DNA of 64,000 nucleotides, from contig SAKE01000012.1 of the NCBI GenBank assembly GCA_004017275.1, positions 62,001 to 126,000 of the forward strand. Reading direction: 5' to 3'. Both the position numbers and the translations under genes were made by a program. Below are positions 8,473 through 17,300 of the stretch, piece after piece (within the stretch, counting starts at the first letter, position 1; each line of letters begins with the position of its first letter). The notes below the pieces were generated by a model. The model saw nothing but the letters and a program-made list of their open reading frames with translations. It was not told the DNA's origin and searched no databases. Origin of the DNA: Mesorhizobium sp. Lineage in GTDB: Bacteria > Pseudomonadota > Alphaproteobacteria > Rhizobiales > Rhizobiaceae.

Positions 8473-9474
8473 TCAGGCCGCCTGCGAAAGCGATTTGTGC
8501 GCCTCGGCCAGAATCTCGAACGACCGCACTCGCGCCGCATGGTCGAATATCTGCGCGGTGACCATCAGCTCGTCGGCGCCGGTGCGGCGCACGAAGGCAT
8601 CGATGCCTCGGCGGACCGTTTCCGGAGAGCCGACGACGGCGCAGGACAGCGCCTGGCCGAGCATGGTCTTGGCCATCGGATCGAGATCGCGGTCATAGTC
8701 CTCGACGGGCGGCGGCAGCCGTCCGGGCTTTCCGGTGCGCAGATTGACGAAAGCTTGCTGCAGCGAGGTGAACAGCAGCCCAGCCTCCGCATCGGTGGGC
8801 GCGGCAATGACGTTGAGGCCGAGCATGACATGCGGCTTGTCGAGCTGCTCCGACGGCTGGAAGCGCGAGCGGTAGATGTCCAGCGCGTGGTCCAGCTCCG
8901 CCGGCGCGAAATGCGAGGCGAAGGCGTAGGGCAGCCCGAGCATGGCGGCGAGCTGCGCGCCGTACAGGCTGGAGCCGAGGATCCAGACCGGCACATTCTG
9001 GCCTTCGCCGGGCACGGCTCGGATGCGCTGGCCTTCCTCGGCCGGCTGGAAATAGCCCATCAGCTCGACGACATCCTGCGGGAAATTGTCGACGCCGGCT
9101 TCGAGGTTGCGGCGCAAGGCGCGGGCCGTGCCCATGTCGGTGCCGGGCGCGCGGCCGAGGCCGAGATCGATGCGGCCCGGATGCAACGCGGCCAGCGTTC
9201 CGAACTGCTCGGCAATCACCAGCGGCGAATGGTTGGGCAGCATGATGCCGCCGGCACCGACACGAATGGTCTTCGTGCCACCGGCGACATGAGCGATGAC
9301 GACAGCGGTTGCCGCACTGGCAATCCCCGGCATGTTGTGATGTTCGGCCAGCCAGTAGCGCTTGTAGCCCAGCCGCTCGGCATGGCGGGCAAGATCGAGC
9401 GAGTTGGCCAGCGACTGCGAGGCATCGCTGCCTTCGACGATCGGCGACAGGTCGAGAACGGAGAGAGCGGTCAT
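8473..9474 (-). CDS. LLM class flavin-dependent oxidoreductase
   Basis: A 333-residue luciferase-like monooxygenase (bacterial luciferase TIM-barrel fold) using FMNH2 or F420-type flavin. Recognisable family features are the N-terminal SVLDLSPIVEG, YWLAEHHNMPGIASAAT with the EHH motif near residue 45, RVGAGGIMLPNHSPLVIAEQ, and GRIDLGLGRAPGTD. This pattern matches the YhbW-like branch found widely in proteobacteria. No transporter or sulfonate/alkane gene is adjacent, so the substrate is open. It is read leftward, likely independent of the downstream phosphatase 88 bases away. A second, less similar member of the same superfamily lies at 10832-11893. Confidence 0.88.
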   Translation of the reverse strand: MTALSVLDLSPIVEGSDASQSLANSLDLARHAERLGYKRYWLAEHHNMPGIASAATAVVIAHVAGGTKTIRVGAGGIMLPNHSPLVIAEQFGTLAALHPGRIDLGLGRAPGTDMGTARALRRNLEAGVDNFPQDVVELMGYFQPAEEGQRIRAVPGEGQNVPVWILGSSLYGAQLAAMLGLPYAFASHFAPAELDHALDIYRSRFQPSEQLDKPHVMLGLNVIAAPTDAEAGLLFTSLQQAFVNLRTGKPGRLPPPVEDYDRDLDPMAKTMLGQALSCAVVGSPETVRRGIDAFVRRTGADELMVTAQIFDHAARVRSFEILAEAHKSLSQAA

Positions 9475-9542
9475 GGCTGGGATCCTGTGTCAGGACCGCA
9501 TGTAGGAAGCGCCCGGCGGCGCCGCAAATTCAAAAATATTGA

Positions 9543-10712
9543 TCAGCCTTTGACAGCTTCGGTGTCGGCGATGTCGTCCTCCTCGACGACGGCGGTGTGC
9601 TGCGCGGCGAGAAAATTGCCGACATGGCTGAGCCCGTCGAAATGATCGCAGAACACCTTGATGACGACCAGCAGCGGCACCGCCATCAGGGCGCCGACGA
9701 AGCCCCACAGCCATGACCAGAAAGCGATGGCGATGAAGATCGCCACGGCGTTGATCTCCAGACGCCGGCCGACCACCATCGGTGTCACGAACTGGCCTTC
9801 GACGGTGTCGCACAACAGCACGAAGGCCGGCGCCAGAAGCGCGTAGAAGATGGTGTCGAAGCTGATTAGCGCGATGATCGTGACAAGCACGATGGAGATC
9901 AGCGCTCCGACGTAAGGCAGGAAGTTGAGCAGCGCGGCAGCGACTCCCCAGACCAGCGGGTTGGGCATGCCAAGCGCCCACAGACCGAGAGCGATGACCG
10001 TGCCGAGGCCGGCATTGATGATGGTGACGGTGAGCAGATAGTGCGAGATTTCGCGCTCGACATCATAGACGACGCGCAGCGCACGCTTCTTTTCGCTGAG
10101 ACGGGCGAAGGACTGAATGATTTTTTCATAAAACATCGTGCCGGATGCGAGCAGGAACAGCGACAATACGAAGATGATGGTGAGGCTTGTTCCCGCCGAC
10201 AGGATGTTGCTGGCGGCCGCCGACAGGACGCCGGACTGCGCCACCGCTACCTTCTGGATGCCCGGCTCCTGCGACGTCTGGGTCAGCTGCTCGATCTGGT
10301 GCGAAATCTGCATGATCCTCTCAAGCGGGCGGCGCAATTGCGCCAGCCGTTCGGTGAGTTGCTGGCCGATCGACGAGGTGTTGTTGATGAGGTCGATGAT
10401 CGGGCCGCTGAGCAGGTAGCCTACGCTGGCAAAGACGCAGATCGACAGCAGCACCAGAAGGGTTGCCGAGATTACTTCGGGGATGCCGTGCTTGCGCAGC
10501 AGCCGGACGATCGGCGTCAGCGTTAGCGCCAGCAGGAAAGCCAGGAGCACAGGCATGAAAAAAGCGCGGGCGAAGTAGAGCGCATAGATGGCCATCAACA
10601 GGAAGATGCCGATGAGCAGCGAACGCATCAGATGCGTGTCGGCGCGAGCCGCGACGCGCGAATCCGACTCTTCGGCTGCAGCTTGGCCCAAGGCAGTTGG
10701 TTCGGTTTTCAT
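9543..10712 (-). CDS. AI-2E family transporter (PerM/UPF0118-like membrane protein)
   Basis: A 389-residue polytopic inner-membrane protein. Two N-terminal membrane spans (LLIGIFLLMAIYALYFARAFF and a following LLAFLLALTLTPIV segment) precede a predicted extended cytoplasmic or periplasmic helical region around 95-165 with many Gln/Leu. A C-terminal cluster of spans follows, including NPLVWGVAAALLNFLPYVGALI, which carries the family's NPxxWG and LPYxGxxI signatures near residues 270-290. Members export or flux small molecules; the AI-2 link is historical and holds for few members. No quorum-sensing gene is nearby. Confidence 0.85.
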   Translation of the reverse strand: MKTEPTALGQAAAEESDSRVAARADTHLMRSLLIGIFLLMAIYALYFARAFFMPVLLAFLLALTLTPIVRLLRKHGIPEVISATLLVLLSICVFASVGYLLSGPIIDLINNTSSIGQQLTERLAQLRRPLERIMQISHQIEQLTQTSQEPGIQKVAVAQSGVLSAAASNILSAGTSLTIIFVLSLFLLASGTMFYEKIIQSFARLSEKKRALRVVYDVEREISHYLLTVTIINAGLGTVIALGLWALGMPNPLVWGVAAALLNFLPYVGALISIVLVTIIALISFDTIFYALLAPAFVLLCDTVEGQFVTPMVVGRRLEINAVAIFIAIAFWSWLWGFVGALMAVPLLVVIKVFCDHFDGLSHVGNFLAAQHTAVVEEDDIADTEAVKG

Positions 10713-10831
10713 GCTCGCCCCTCAGGCCGGCGCCCCTCAGCGATCGGCAATTGCCTGCATGAAACGCAGAGTTACGGGCGCAGGTTCCATAAGCCGGCTT
10801 CCGGAATGAGGTCGATTGCACCGACTCCGGG

Positions 10832-11893
10832 TCAGGCTGCCGGCGCGGTGACGCCGGTGGCAGCCTTGGCCGTTTCCTTGCGCACGATCGGTGCCACCCT
10901 GGTGCCGTAGAGTTCGATCGCCTTGATGATCTTGGCATGCGGCATGGTGCCGATCGCCATCTGCAGCAGGAAGCGGTCGTTGTTGAATATCTTGTGCTGG
11001 GCGACGATCTTTTCGGCGACCTGCTCGGGATTGCCGACGAACAAGGCGCCGTTGGGTCCGCGCGACTGGTCGAAATGCGCCCGCGACGTCGGACCCCAAC
11101 CGCGCTCGCGGCCGATGCGGTTCATCACCTCTGCCTGCGGGCCGTAAAAGTCGTCGGCCGCCTGCTCGGTCGTCTCGGCGATGAAGCCGTGCACGTTGAT
11201 GCTGGTGGCAAGGCCCGCTGGATCACTGCCGGCGCGCTTGGCGGCCTCACGGTAGAGATCGAACAGCGGCGCGAAGCGCGCCGGCTCGCCGCCAATGATG
11301 GCGAGCGCCAGCGGCAGGCCGAGCGCTCCGGCGCGGGCGGCAGATTGTGGCGTCCCACCAATGGCGATCCAGACCGGTAGCCTGTCCTGGAACGGCCTGG
11401 GATAGACGCCACGATCATTGATCGATGCGCGCAGATTGCCGGACCAGGTGACTTTCACGCTATCGCGGATGGCGAGTAGCAGGTCGAGCTTTTCGGCGAA
11501 GAGCTCGTCATACTCCTCGAGGTTGTAGCCGAATAGCGGAAAGGATTCGATGAACGAGCCGCGCCCGGCCATGATCTCGGCGCGGCCGCCCGACAGAAGG
11601 TCGAGCGTGGCGAATTGCTGGAAGACGCGCACCGGGTCGTCGGAAGACAGAACGGTGACGGCGCTGGTCAGCTTGATGCGCTTCGAGCGCTCGGCGGCCG
11701 CGGCCAGGGCCACGACCGGTGCCGAGACGGCATAATCGGGCCGGTGGTGCTCGCCAAGGCCGAAGACGTCGAGGCCGACCTGATCGGCCAGTTCGACCTC
11801 CTCGATCAGGTTGCGCAGCCGCTCGTGTGGGCCGATGGCGCCGGGACCCGGCTGTGGGCTGACGTCGGCGAATGTGTAGAGACCGAGTTCCAT
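10832..11893 (-). CDS. LLM class flavin-dependent oxidoreductase (second member)
   Basis: A 353-residue luciferase-like monooxygenase. It begins MELGLYTFADVSP and contains VFGLGEHHRPDYAVSAP (EHH motif near residue 50), ELLSGGRAEI-like sequence LLSGGRAEIMAGRGSF, and a C-terminal FVGNPEQVAEKIVAQHK. That last segment is typical of the subgroup annotated as 'LLM class, MSMEG or YtmO type' oxidoreductases. It is only distantly similar to the protein at 8473-9474, so the two are not a recent duplication. It lies alone on the minus strand upstream of the AI-2E-type gene with a 119-base gap. Confidence 0.87.
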   Translation of the reverse strand: MELGLYTFADVSPQPGPGAIGPHERLRNLIEEVELADQVGLDVFGLGEHHRPDYAVSAPVVALAAAAERSKRIKLTSAVTVLSSDDPVRVFQQFATLDLLSGGRAEIMAGRGSFIESFPLFGYNLEEYDELFAEKLDLLLAIRDSVKVTWSGNLRASINDRGVYPRPFQDRLPVWIAIGGTPQSAARAGALGLPLALAIIGGEPARFAPLFDLYREAAKRAGSDPAGLATSINVHGFIAETTEQAADDFYGPQAEVMNRIGRERGWGPTSRAHFDQSRGPNGALFVGNPEQVAEKIVAQHKIFNNDRFLLQMAIGTMPHAKIIKAIELYGTRVAPIVRKETAKAATGVTAPAA

Positions 11894-12113
11894 GGAATGT
11901 CATCCTGGTGTTGGGTTTTGTGGCTAGAAGTAGCGACGCGTCACTTGCGACACCAGTGGGGCGGACGGTGAACAGTGCATGTCGGTTTCGGCCGAAAAGG
12001 CGTCTCCCGGCTGCAACAGCCGACAATTTCATGGCTGCCATGCCGTTTTGGCGCTTGAACTCTCGGTTTTCGCGCGTATGTAAGCGTCGCGAATTGACTT
12101 CAGGGAAGTGGAC

Positions 12114-12542
12114 TTGGCTATCTACAGGGAAAAAGACGTTTTCGAGCGGCGCAACGCCGCAAACGAGGCAAAGAAGGCGCTCCTCGAGCGCTTCAAGGCA
12201 AAGCCGGCGGCGGATGATCCCGCAGTGCTGGCGCGGCAGGCCGAACGCAAGGCTATCCTCGCGGCCCGCGAAATCCGCGAGGCCGAAAAGGCCCGGCTGA
12301 AGCAGGAAAAGCTGGCACGCGAAGCGGTCGAGAAGGCCGAGCGCGAGGCAGCAGCCGAAGCGGCACGTATCGCCGCCGAGGAAGCTGCGCAGGCCGAGGC
12401 CAAGATTCGGGAAGCCGAAGAGAACGAGCGCATCGCCCGTCTTTTGGCCGATGAAGCTGAACGCAAGGCCAAGCGTGACGCGCGTTATGCGGCACGCAAG
12501 CAACGCACCGGCAGGACGCCCCCGGGCTTCTCCGCCCGCTAG
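12114..12542 (+). CDS. Alanine/glutamate-rich coiled-coil protein (DUF6481-like)
   Basis: A 142-residue, highly charged protein made almost entirely of Ala, Glu, Lys and Arg. It has an uninterrupted heptad-like pattern from about residue 10 to 130, so it should be one long helix or coiled coil. The start MAIYREKDVFERRNAANEAKKAL resembles a conserved rhizobial small-protein family (DUF6481). The TTG at 12114 is preferred because AGGGA lies 7-8 bases before it, whereas the upstream GTG at 12108 sits directly on that site. No signal peptide or membrane segment is seen. The role is unknown. Confidence 0.7.
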   Translation: MAIYREKDVFERRNAANEAKKALLERFKAKPAADDPAVLARQAERKAILAAREIREAEKARLKQEKLAREAVEKAEREAAAEAARIAAEEAAQAEAKIREAEENERIARLLADEAERKAKRDARYAARKQRTGRTPPGFSAR

Positions 12543-12614
12543 CCTCCAAGCTACCGAAGCAACCTGCTTCGAGAATCAGGGTCGCCTCGCAGCGGCCCTG
12601 ATTGTGTTTGTCTA

Positions 12615-12662
12615 ATGCATGTCGCCCAAAAGTGGTCCCGGTTTTGGGAGGACGATATGCAT
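12615..12662. repeat. Palindromic intergenic repeat, ATGCAT family, copy 1
   Basis: The unit begins and ends with ATGCAT and has inner arms CCCAAAA and TTTTGGG. A second copy in the opposite orientation is at 36773-36821, and related units lie at 13014-13052, 26731-26777 and about 50944-50987. Such units are typical rhizobial extragenic palindromes. Confidence 0.75.
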
Positions 12663-12682
12663 AAAAACAAGAACGGCTATGA

Positions 12683-12997
12683 TCAGGCGGCGAACTTCAG
12701 CCCCATGATGCCGCAGACGATGAGCGCGATGCAGCCCAGCCTGATCGCGGTGGCTGGCTCGCCGAGCAGCCAGATGCCGAGCAGTGCCGTCCCGACGGTG
12801 CCGATGCCGGTCCACACCGCATAGGCGGTACCGACGGGCAGCGCCTTCAGCGCCAGGCCGAGCAGAGTAAGGCTGACGACCATCGAAGCAACGGTCAGCA
12901 CCGTCGGCATCGGCTTCGAAAAGCCGTCGGTGTATTTGAGGCCGATTGCCCAGCCGATCTCGAACAAGCCGGCAAAAAAGAGAAGAATCCACGACAT
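12683..12997 (-). CDS. Small multidrug resistance (SMR) family exporter, SugE/Gdx-like
   Basis: A 104-residue protein with four membrane spans, the standard SMR length. The first span SWILLFFAGLFEIGWAIGLKY holds the essential membrane-embedded Glu (near residue 13). GLALKALPVGTAYAVWTGIGTVGTALLG is the family signature of span 3. The W-A-I-G-L-K-Y-T-D-G-F motif after the Glu is characteristic of the SugE/Gdx branch, whose studied members export guanidinium. The ATG at 12997 is chosen since the 19 upstream in-frame residues are not family-like. No guanidine riboswitch could be recognised in the leader, only a palindromic repeat. Confidence 0.88.
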   Translation of the reverse strand: MSWILLFFAGLFEIGWAIGLKYTDGFSKPMPTVLTVASMVVSLTLLGLALKALPVGTAYAVWTGIGTVGTALLGIWLLGEPATAIRLGCIALIVCGIMGLKFAA

Positions 12998-13013
12998 CGA
13001 CAACGCTCCGTCA

Positions 13014-13052
13014 GAGCATCGGACCGAAAGTGAAATTCGGAGACGGATGCTC
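13014..13052. repeat. Short intergenic palindrome upstream of the SMR gene
   Basis: GAGCATC at 13014-13020 pairs with GATGCTC at 13046-13052, with inner CCGAAA and TTCGG arms. It lies 16 bases upstream of the SMR start codon and probably belongs to the same repeat class as the other palindromes here. Confidence 0.55.
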
Positions 13053-13204
13053 AATCAAACAATGGCGGGTCGTCCCGTCGGGAATTTTGGGGGAAGCGCG
13101 AGGTCGTCCCCGCCACGCCAATATAGGAATTTCGGGCGCTCGATCAACAGCGACCGGCAACGGTGCTGCCGGCCGTAATCTTATTGCGAAGTGGATGTCC
13201 GGAC

Positions 13205-13330
13205 CTACTTGTCCTTGAGCTTCATCGCCTTGACCGGCGGCGCCTTCAGCGCGGGAGCCGGGGCGGGCTTCTTGGCATCCTTCTTCGGCTTGCGGGCTTC
13301 CTTGCCTGCCTTCATCGCACCTTTAGCCAT
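13205..13330 (-). CDS. Small basic lysine/alanine/proline-rich protein
   Basis: A 41-residue protein, extremely basic, beginning MAKGAMKAGKEARKPKKDAKK and continuing with a Pro/Ala/Lys-rich tail. A clear GGAGG ribosome site lies 8 bases before the ATG at 13330, which is why the longer in-frame start at 13387 is rejected. Short proteins of this form (MAKG-x-M-x-NKE-x-KKPK) recur in rhizobial genomes but have no known function. The composition would suit nucleic acid or ribosome binding. No partner gene is evident on either side. Confidence 0.65.
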   Translation of the reverse strand: MAKGAMKAGKEARKPKKDAKKPAPAPALKAPPVKAMKLKDK

Positions 13331-13542
13331 GATTCGTTCCTCCGATTGCGGGAAGCGAAGTGAAACAAGAGAAACGCCCGACTGCAAGGGGCTAGCGACT
13401 GCCGCCGCTGCCAGCGGATCGCTTTCAACCGGTTTCTAATTTGCTCGTAAACCCTGGCGGTCCGTGCCATGGTCATTTTCGCACTGCAGCATCAACCCGT
13501 GCCTTCGCCGGGCGATGAATGGGCAGGCCGGTCAGGACGACA

Positions 13543-14352
13543 ATGCGAATCCACATCGGCTGCGAAATGAGCTTCGATTTTCCTCAGGAAACGCCGCTCA
13601 TCGCGATGCTGAATGTCCACTATTCCCGCGCCTCCGATCTCGAACGGCCGGATTTCCTGATTTCCAACCCGCCGGTGCCGATCGAAAGCTATCGCGACAG
13701 TTTCGGCAATTGGTGCAATCGCTTCGTCGCGCCGCCCGGGCGTTTCACCTTTGGCACGGATGCCGTGATCCGTGATCCCGGCACGTTCGAGATGGGCGAC
13801 CCGATGGCCTGGCAGCACGAGGTGCGCGACCTGCCGGCGGACACGCTGCTGTTCCTGCTGCCCAGCCGTTTTTGCGAAAGCGACCTTCTCGCTGATGAAG
13901 CGTGGCGGCTGTTCGGCAACACGCCGCTGGGCATTCCGCGCGTACAGGCGGTCTGCGACTTCGTTCACAACCACATCGTCTTCAACTACGGCAATGCGCG
14001 GCCGACGCGCACTGCGGCGGAAGCTTATCGGGAACAGAGCGGCGTGTGTCGCGACTACGCCCATCTCGCCGTCGCCTTCTGCCGAGCGCTCAACATCCCT
14101 ACGCGCTATTGCACCGGCTACATCAGCGACATCGGCATGCCGAAGCCGTGGGCAAGCATGGATTTCTGCGCCTGGATGGAGGTCTATCTCGGCGGCCGCT
14201 GGCACGCCTTCGACCCACGCAACAATGCGCCGCGCATCGGCCGCATCCTGATCGCCTCCGGCCGCGACGCGGCTGATGTGCCGCTGACCCATATTTTCGG
14301 ACCGGGCACGCTTGCTGGCTTCAAGGTGTGGACCGAAGAGATGGTCGACTAG
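13543..14352 (+). CDS. Transglutaminase-like cysteine peptidase family protein
   Basis: A 269-residue protein with a bacterial N-terminal transglutaminase-associated region (residues 1 to about 80) and a transglutaminase-core domain. The putative catalytic triad is visible: Cys169 in GVCRDYAHLA, His221 in WHAFDP and Asp224 two residues later. The ATG at 13543 follows AGGA at suitable spacing; the 8 extra upstream codons are not family-like. No signal peptide is apparent, so it should act in the cytoplasm as a protease or amidase rather than a crosslinker. Neighbours give no functional hint. In other bacteria such genes often sit beside alpha-E and circularly permuted ATP-grasp genes; these are absent here. 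Confidence 0.85.
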   Translation: MRIHIGCEMSFDFPQETPLIAMLNVHYSRASDLERPDFLISNPPVPIESYRDSFGNWCNRFVAPPGRFTFGTDAVIRDPGTFEMGDPMAWQHEVRDLPADTLLFLLPSRFCESDLLADEAWRLFGNTPLGIPRVQAVCDFVHNHIVFNYGNARPTRTAAEAYREQSGVCRDYAHLAVAFCRALNIPTRYCTGYISDIGMPKPWASMDFCAWMEVYLGGRWHAFDPRNNAPRIGRILIASGRDAADVPLTHIFGPGTLAGFKVWTEEMVD

Positions 14353-14481
14353 CTGCCGTCCTCTACCGCCGACTTTGACAAGCAACCTGTTTAACGACCG
14401 CCGTCTTGAACGACCGGGCGGTTCGCGCGTTGTCATGCCTGCAGAGCCCGCTAGACTGCCTGCCTTGAAGGGGAACACAGC

Positions 14482-15447
14482 ATGGCCGGGCATGGCGGCT
14501 CAAAGAAAGTCATCTACGCAGCACTCGCCGGCAATCTTGCCATCGCGTTGACCAAATTTGCCGCCGCCGTCTTCACCGGCAGTTCGGCGATGCTGTCGGA
14601 AGGCGTGCACTCGCTGGTCGATACCGGCAATGGCGGCCTACTGCTCTACGGCATGCGCCGTGCGGCGCGCCCTGCCGATCGGACGCATCCGCTCGGATAC
14701 GGCCGCGAACTCTATTTCTGGAGCTTCATCGTCGCGCTTCTGGTCTTTGCCGTGGGCGCCGGGGTATCGTTCTACGAAGGTGTGATCCACATCACGGCGC
14801 CGGAACCGGTCGCCAACGCTGAGGTGACCTACATCGTTCTGGGCCTTTCCTTCCTGTTCGAGGGCAGCTCCTGGCTGGTGGCGCTGAAGGCGTTTCGTCA
14901 GCAGAAGGGCAAGCAGGGCTGGCTGCAGGCCGTGCAATCGAGCAAGGATCCGAGCGTCTACACCGTGCTGTTCGAGGATAGTGCGGCCCTGCTCGGCCTG
15001 ATCGTCGCTTTCGCCGGCATCCTGGCGGCGGAACTGCTGGAGATGCCGGAGCTCGACGGCGCAGCCTCGATCGGCATCGGGCTGATCCTTGGCGCGACGG
15101 CGGCCTTCCTGGCCCGCGAAAGCAAGGGCCTGCTGATCGGCGAGCCGGCATCGCTCGAGGTGCAGAGACAGGTGCTGGCGATCGTCCAGCAGGATCCGGC
15201 GGTGCAGCGCGCGAACGGCGTCCTGACCGTCCACATGGGGCCGGCGGAAATCGTCGCCGGCCTCAGCATCGAATTCGAGGATCATCTGACGGCGCCGGAG
15301 ATCGAAGCCTGCGTCGAGCGCCTGGAGGCAAAGCTGAAGAAGGAGATGCCGGAGATCACGCGGCTGTTCGTCAAGCCGCAGACGTCAGGCACCTGGGAGA
15401 AGCGGCGCAGGTTGATCGAGGCCGCATCCGATCCGGCCCTGGACTAG
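14482..15447 (+). CDS. Cation diffusion facilitator family transporter
   Basis: A 321-residue CDF family metal transporter. Six membrane spans are visible; span 2 contains MLSEGVHSLVDTGNGGLLLYG with an H-x3-D metal motif. The loop after it has the HPLGYGRELYFWSF motif shared by this CDF subgroup, and span 5 holds LFEDSAALLGL. The subgroup lacks the canonical second HxxxD in span 5 (here E-D-S-A-A), which is usual for the branch related to ZNT9-like proteins. A cytoplasmic C-terminal domain follows from about residue 210. The substrate is probably Zn, Fe, Mn or Co and cannot be decided here. Confidence 0.88.
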   Translation: MAGHGGSKKVIYAALAGNLAIALTKFAAAVFTGSSAMLSEGVHSLVDTGNGGLLLYGMRRAARPADRTHPLGYGRELYFWSFIVALLVFAVGAGVSFYEGVIHITAPEPVANAEVTYIVLGLSFLFEGSSWLVALKAFRQQKGKQGWLQAVQSSKDPSVYTVLFEDSAALLGLIVAFAGILAAELLEMPELDGAASIGIGLILGATAAFLARESKGLLIGEPASLEVQRQVLAIVQQDPAVQRANGVLTVHMGPAEIVAGLSIEFEDHLTAPEIEACVERLEAKLKKEMPEITRLFVKPQTSGTWEKRRRLIEAASDPALD

Positions 15448-15508
15448 CGCTGCGCCGTTGCATCACGGTCTTGCCCCGCTAAGATTAAGAGACTTTGGAG
15501 GAGCGAAG

Positions 15509-15913
15509 ATGAAAATCGACGGCGGCTGTCATTGTGGCGCCATCACCTACGAGGCGGAGGTCGAGCCTGAAAAGGTCTCGATCTGCCATTGCACCGACTG
15601 CCAGAAACTGACCGGCACGGCTTTTCGTGTGTCGGTGCGGGTGCCCGAGGAAAAGTACAAGATCACCAGGGGCACGCCGAAAGTCTACGTCAAGACCGGG
15701 TCCAGCGGCGCCAAGCGCGCGCAGGGCTTTTGCGGCGAGTGTGGCTCGCATCTGTACGCCACATCGGTTGGCGACGGGCCGAAGGTCTACGGCATCCGGG
15801 TCGGCACGGCGCGGCAACGCGATGAGCTGGCCCCCCGGACGCAATACTGGCACCGCTCGGCTCTGCCCTGGTTGCCGGAGTTTCAGGGCATGACGACCGT
15901 GGAAGAGCAGTAG
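15509..15913 (+). CDS. GFA family protein (glutathione-dependent formaldehyde-activating enzyme-like)
   Basis: A 134-residue zinc protein of the GFA/CENP-V fold. Metal-ligand cysteines are arranged as in the family: GGCHCGAI near residue 5, CHCTDCQKLTG near residue 30, and FCGECGSHLY near residue 75. The ATG at 15509 follows a strong GGAGGAG ribosome site; the upstream in-frame codons from 15458 are discarded. Despite the family name most members are not formaldehyde-activating enzymes, and no formaldehyde dehydrogenase is adjacent. It stands between the CDF gene and the convergent rmuC gene. Confidence 0.88.
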   Translation: MKIDGGCHCGAITYEAEVEPEKVSICHCTDCQKLTGTAFRVSVRVPEEKYKITRGTPKVYVKTGSSGAKRAQGFCGECGSHLYATSVGDGPKVYGIRVGTARQRDELAPRTQYWHRSALPWLPEFQGMTTVEEQ

Positions 15914-15928
15914 CGCTGCTGCTGCGGC

Positions 15929-17197
15929 TCAATCGTCGCCTTCGACAACCCTCAGTCTGAGCTGTCCGGTCTTCGAATCGGCAACGCGAGCGCCGGTATC
16001 GGCCCTTGCGGCGGGAGTACGCGACGCATCCGCGCCGGCATCGCCGTCGGGCTGCGCACCGAACTCCAGCGCCTCGATCTTCTGGCCGCGCTTGGTGACC
16101 TTCGACGTCGAAACCAGGATGTCGTCGATGTCCTTGGCCGATTGGCCGAAATGGACCTGCAGCTTGCGCACCCGCTCGTCGACACGCGCGACATCCTCCA
16201 TCAGCCGGATGACCTCGCCCTGGATCAGGTGCGCCTGTTCGCGCATGCGGGCGTCCTTAAGGATTGCCTGGATGACCTGGATCGACAGCATCAGCAGCGA
16301 CGGCGAGACGATGACGACGCGCGCGCGATGTGCCTTGTGGACGATCGCTTCGAAATTCTCGTGGATCTCTGCGAACACCGATTCCGACGGCACGAACATG
16401 AACGCGGTGTCCTGGGTCTCGCCCTGGATCAGGTATTTTTCCGAGATATCGCGGACATGGATCTCGATGTCGCGGCGGAAGGCCTGCGAGGCTGCCTTCT
16501 GCAGGTCGGCGCCATCGGCGGCGCGAATGGCATTCCAGGCTTCCAGCGGAAACTTGGCGTCGATGGCAAGCGATGGCGCGCCGTTCGGCATCTTCACCAG
16601 GCAGTCGGGCCGGCTGCCGTTCGACAGCGTCGCCTGAAATTCATAGGCGCCGTGCGGCAGGCCGTCGGCGACGATCGCCTCCATGCGCGACTGGCCGAAG
16701 GCACCGCGCGTCTGCTTGTTGGAGAGGATCGCCTGCAACTGCACGACCTGGCCGGCGAGCGACTGGATGTTGCCCTGCGCGACATCGATGATCGCCAGCC
16801 GCTCCTGCAATTTGGCCAGGCTTTCATGCGTCGATTTGGTCTGCTCGGTCATGGTCTGGCCGAGGCGGCCGGTCATGGCGTCGAGGCGCTGGCCGATCGA
16901 CTGCGTCAGCTCCGCCTGCCGTGCGCCGAACACCTCGGCGATGGCGCCCATGCGGCCCTGCATCTCGGCCTGGCTTTGCAGAATGCCGGCCATCCTCGCC
17001 TCGGCGTCGCGGGCATGGTCGGCGGCTTCCGCGGCCGCCACGGCGCGCGCCTTGGCAGACCGCCACAGCGCAATGACGAGCGCCACGAACAGGCCAGGAA
17101 ACAGCAAGGCGCCGAAGGCCAGCGCATGGCCGAGCGTGATGGTCGTGGCGCCAAGCCGGGCGACAGGCTCCGAAAGGATAATGCTGAGATCATTCAT
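15929..17197 (-). CDS. rmuC: DNA recombination protein RmuC
   Basis: A 422-residue RmuC protein. One N-terminal membrane span (about residues 25-50, GALLFPGLFVALVIALW) is followed by a long coiled coil (about 55-165) and then the PD-(D/E)XK nuclease-like RmuC domain with LAIDAKFPLEAWNA near residue 230 and AFMFVPSESVFAEIHE near residue 285. The family limits DNA inversions or rearrangements in E. coli and is membrane-tethered. The ATG at 17197 is preferred over the one at 17230 since it begins the conserved region. It is divergent from def, an arrangement common in rhizobia. Confidence 0.92.
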   Translation of the reverse strand: MNDLSIILSEPVARLGATTITLGHALAFGALLFPGLFVALVIALWRSAKARAVAAAEAADHARDAEARMAGILQSQAEMQGRMGAIAEVFGARQAELTQSIGQRLDAMTGRLGQTMTEQTKSTHESLAKLQERLAIIDVAQGNIQSLAGQVVQLQAILSNKQTRGAFGQSRMEAIVADGLPHGAYEFQATLSNGSRPDCLVKMPNGAPSLAIDAKFPLEAWNAIRAADGADLQKAASQAFRRDIEIHVRDISEKYLIQGETQDTAFMFVPSESVFAEIHENFEAIVHKAHRARVVIVSPSLLMLSIQVIQAILKDARMREQAHLIQGEVIRLMEDVARVDERVRKLQVHFGQSAKDIDDILVSTSKVTKRGQKIEALEFGAQPDGDAGADASRTPAARADTGARVADSKTGQLRLRVVEGDD

Positions 17198-17300
17198 TCG
17201 CACAGCATAAACGATTCGCGCTGCTGGCACAGATCAAAACGTGAACGAGCCTCAAGCCAACCGGTTGACGCGTTTCGCTGGAGGTCTTAGGTGGAACGCC

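Noticed and set aside
12998..13200. Guanidine riboswitch upstream of the SMR exporter
   Set aside because: The leader holds only a short palindromic repeat; conserved guanidine-I sequence blocks could not be found.
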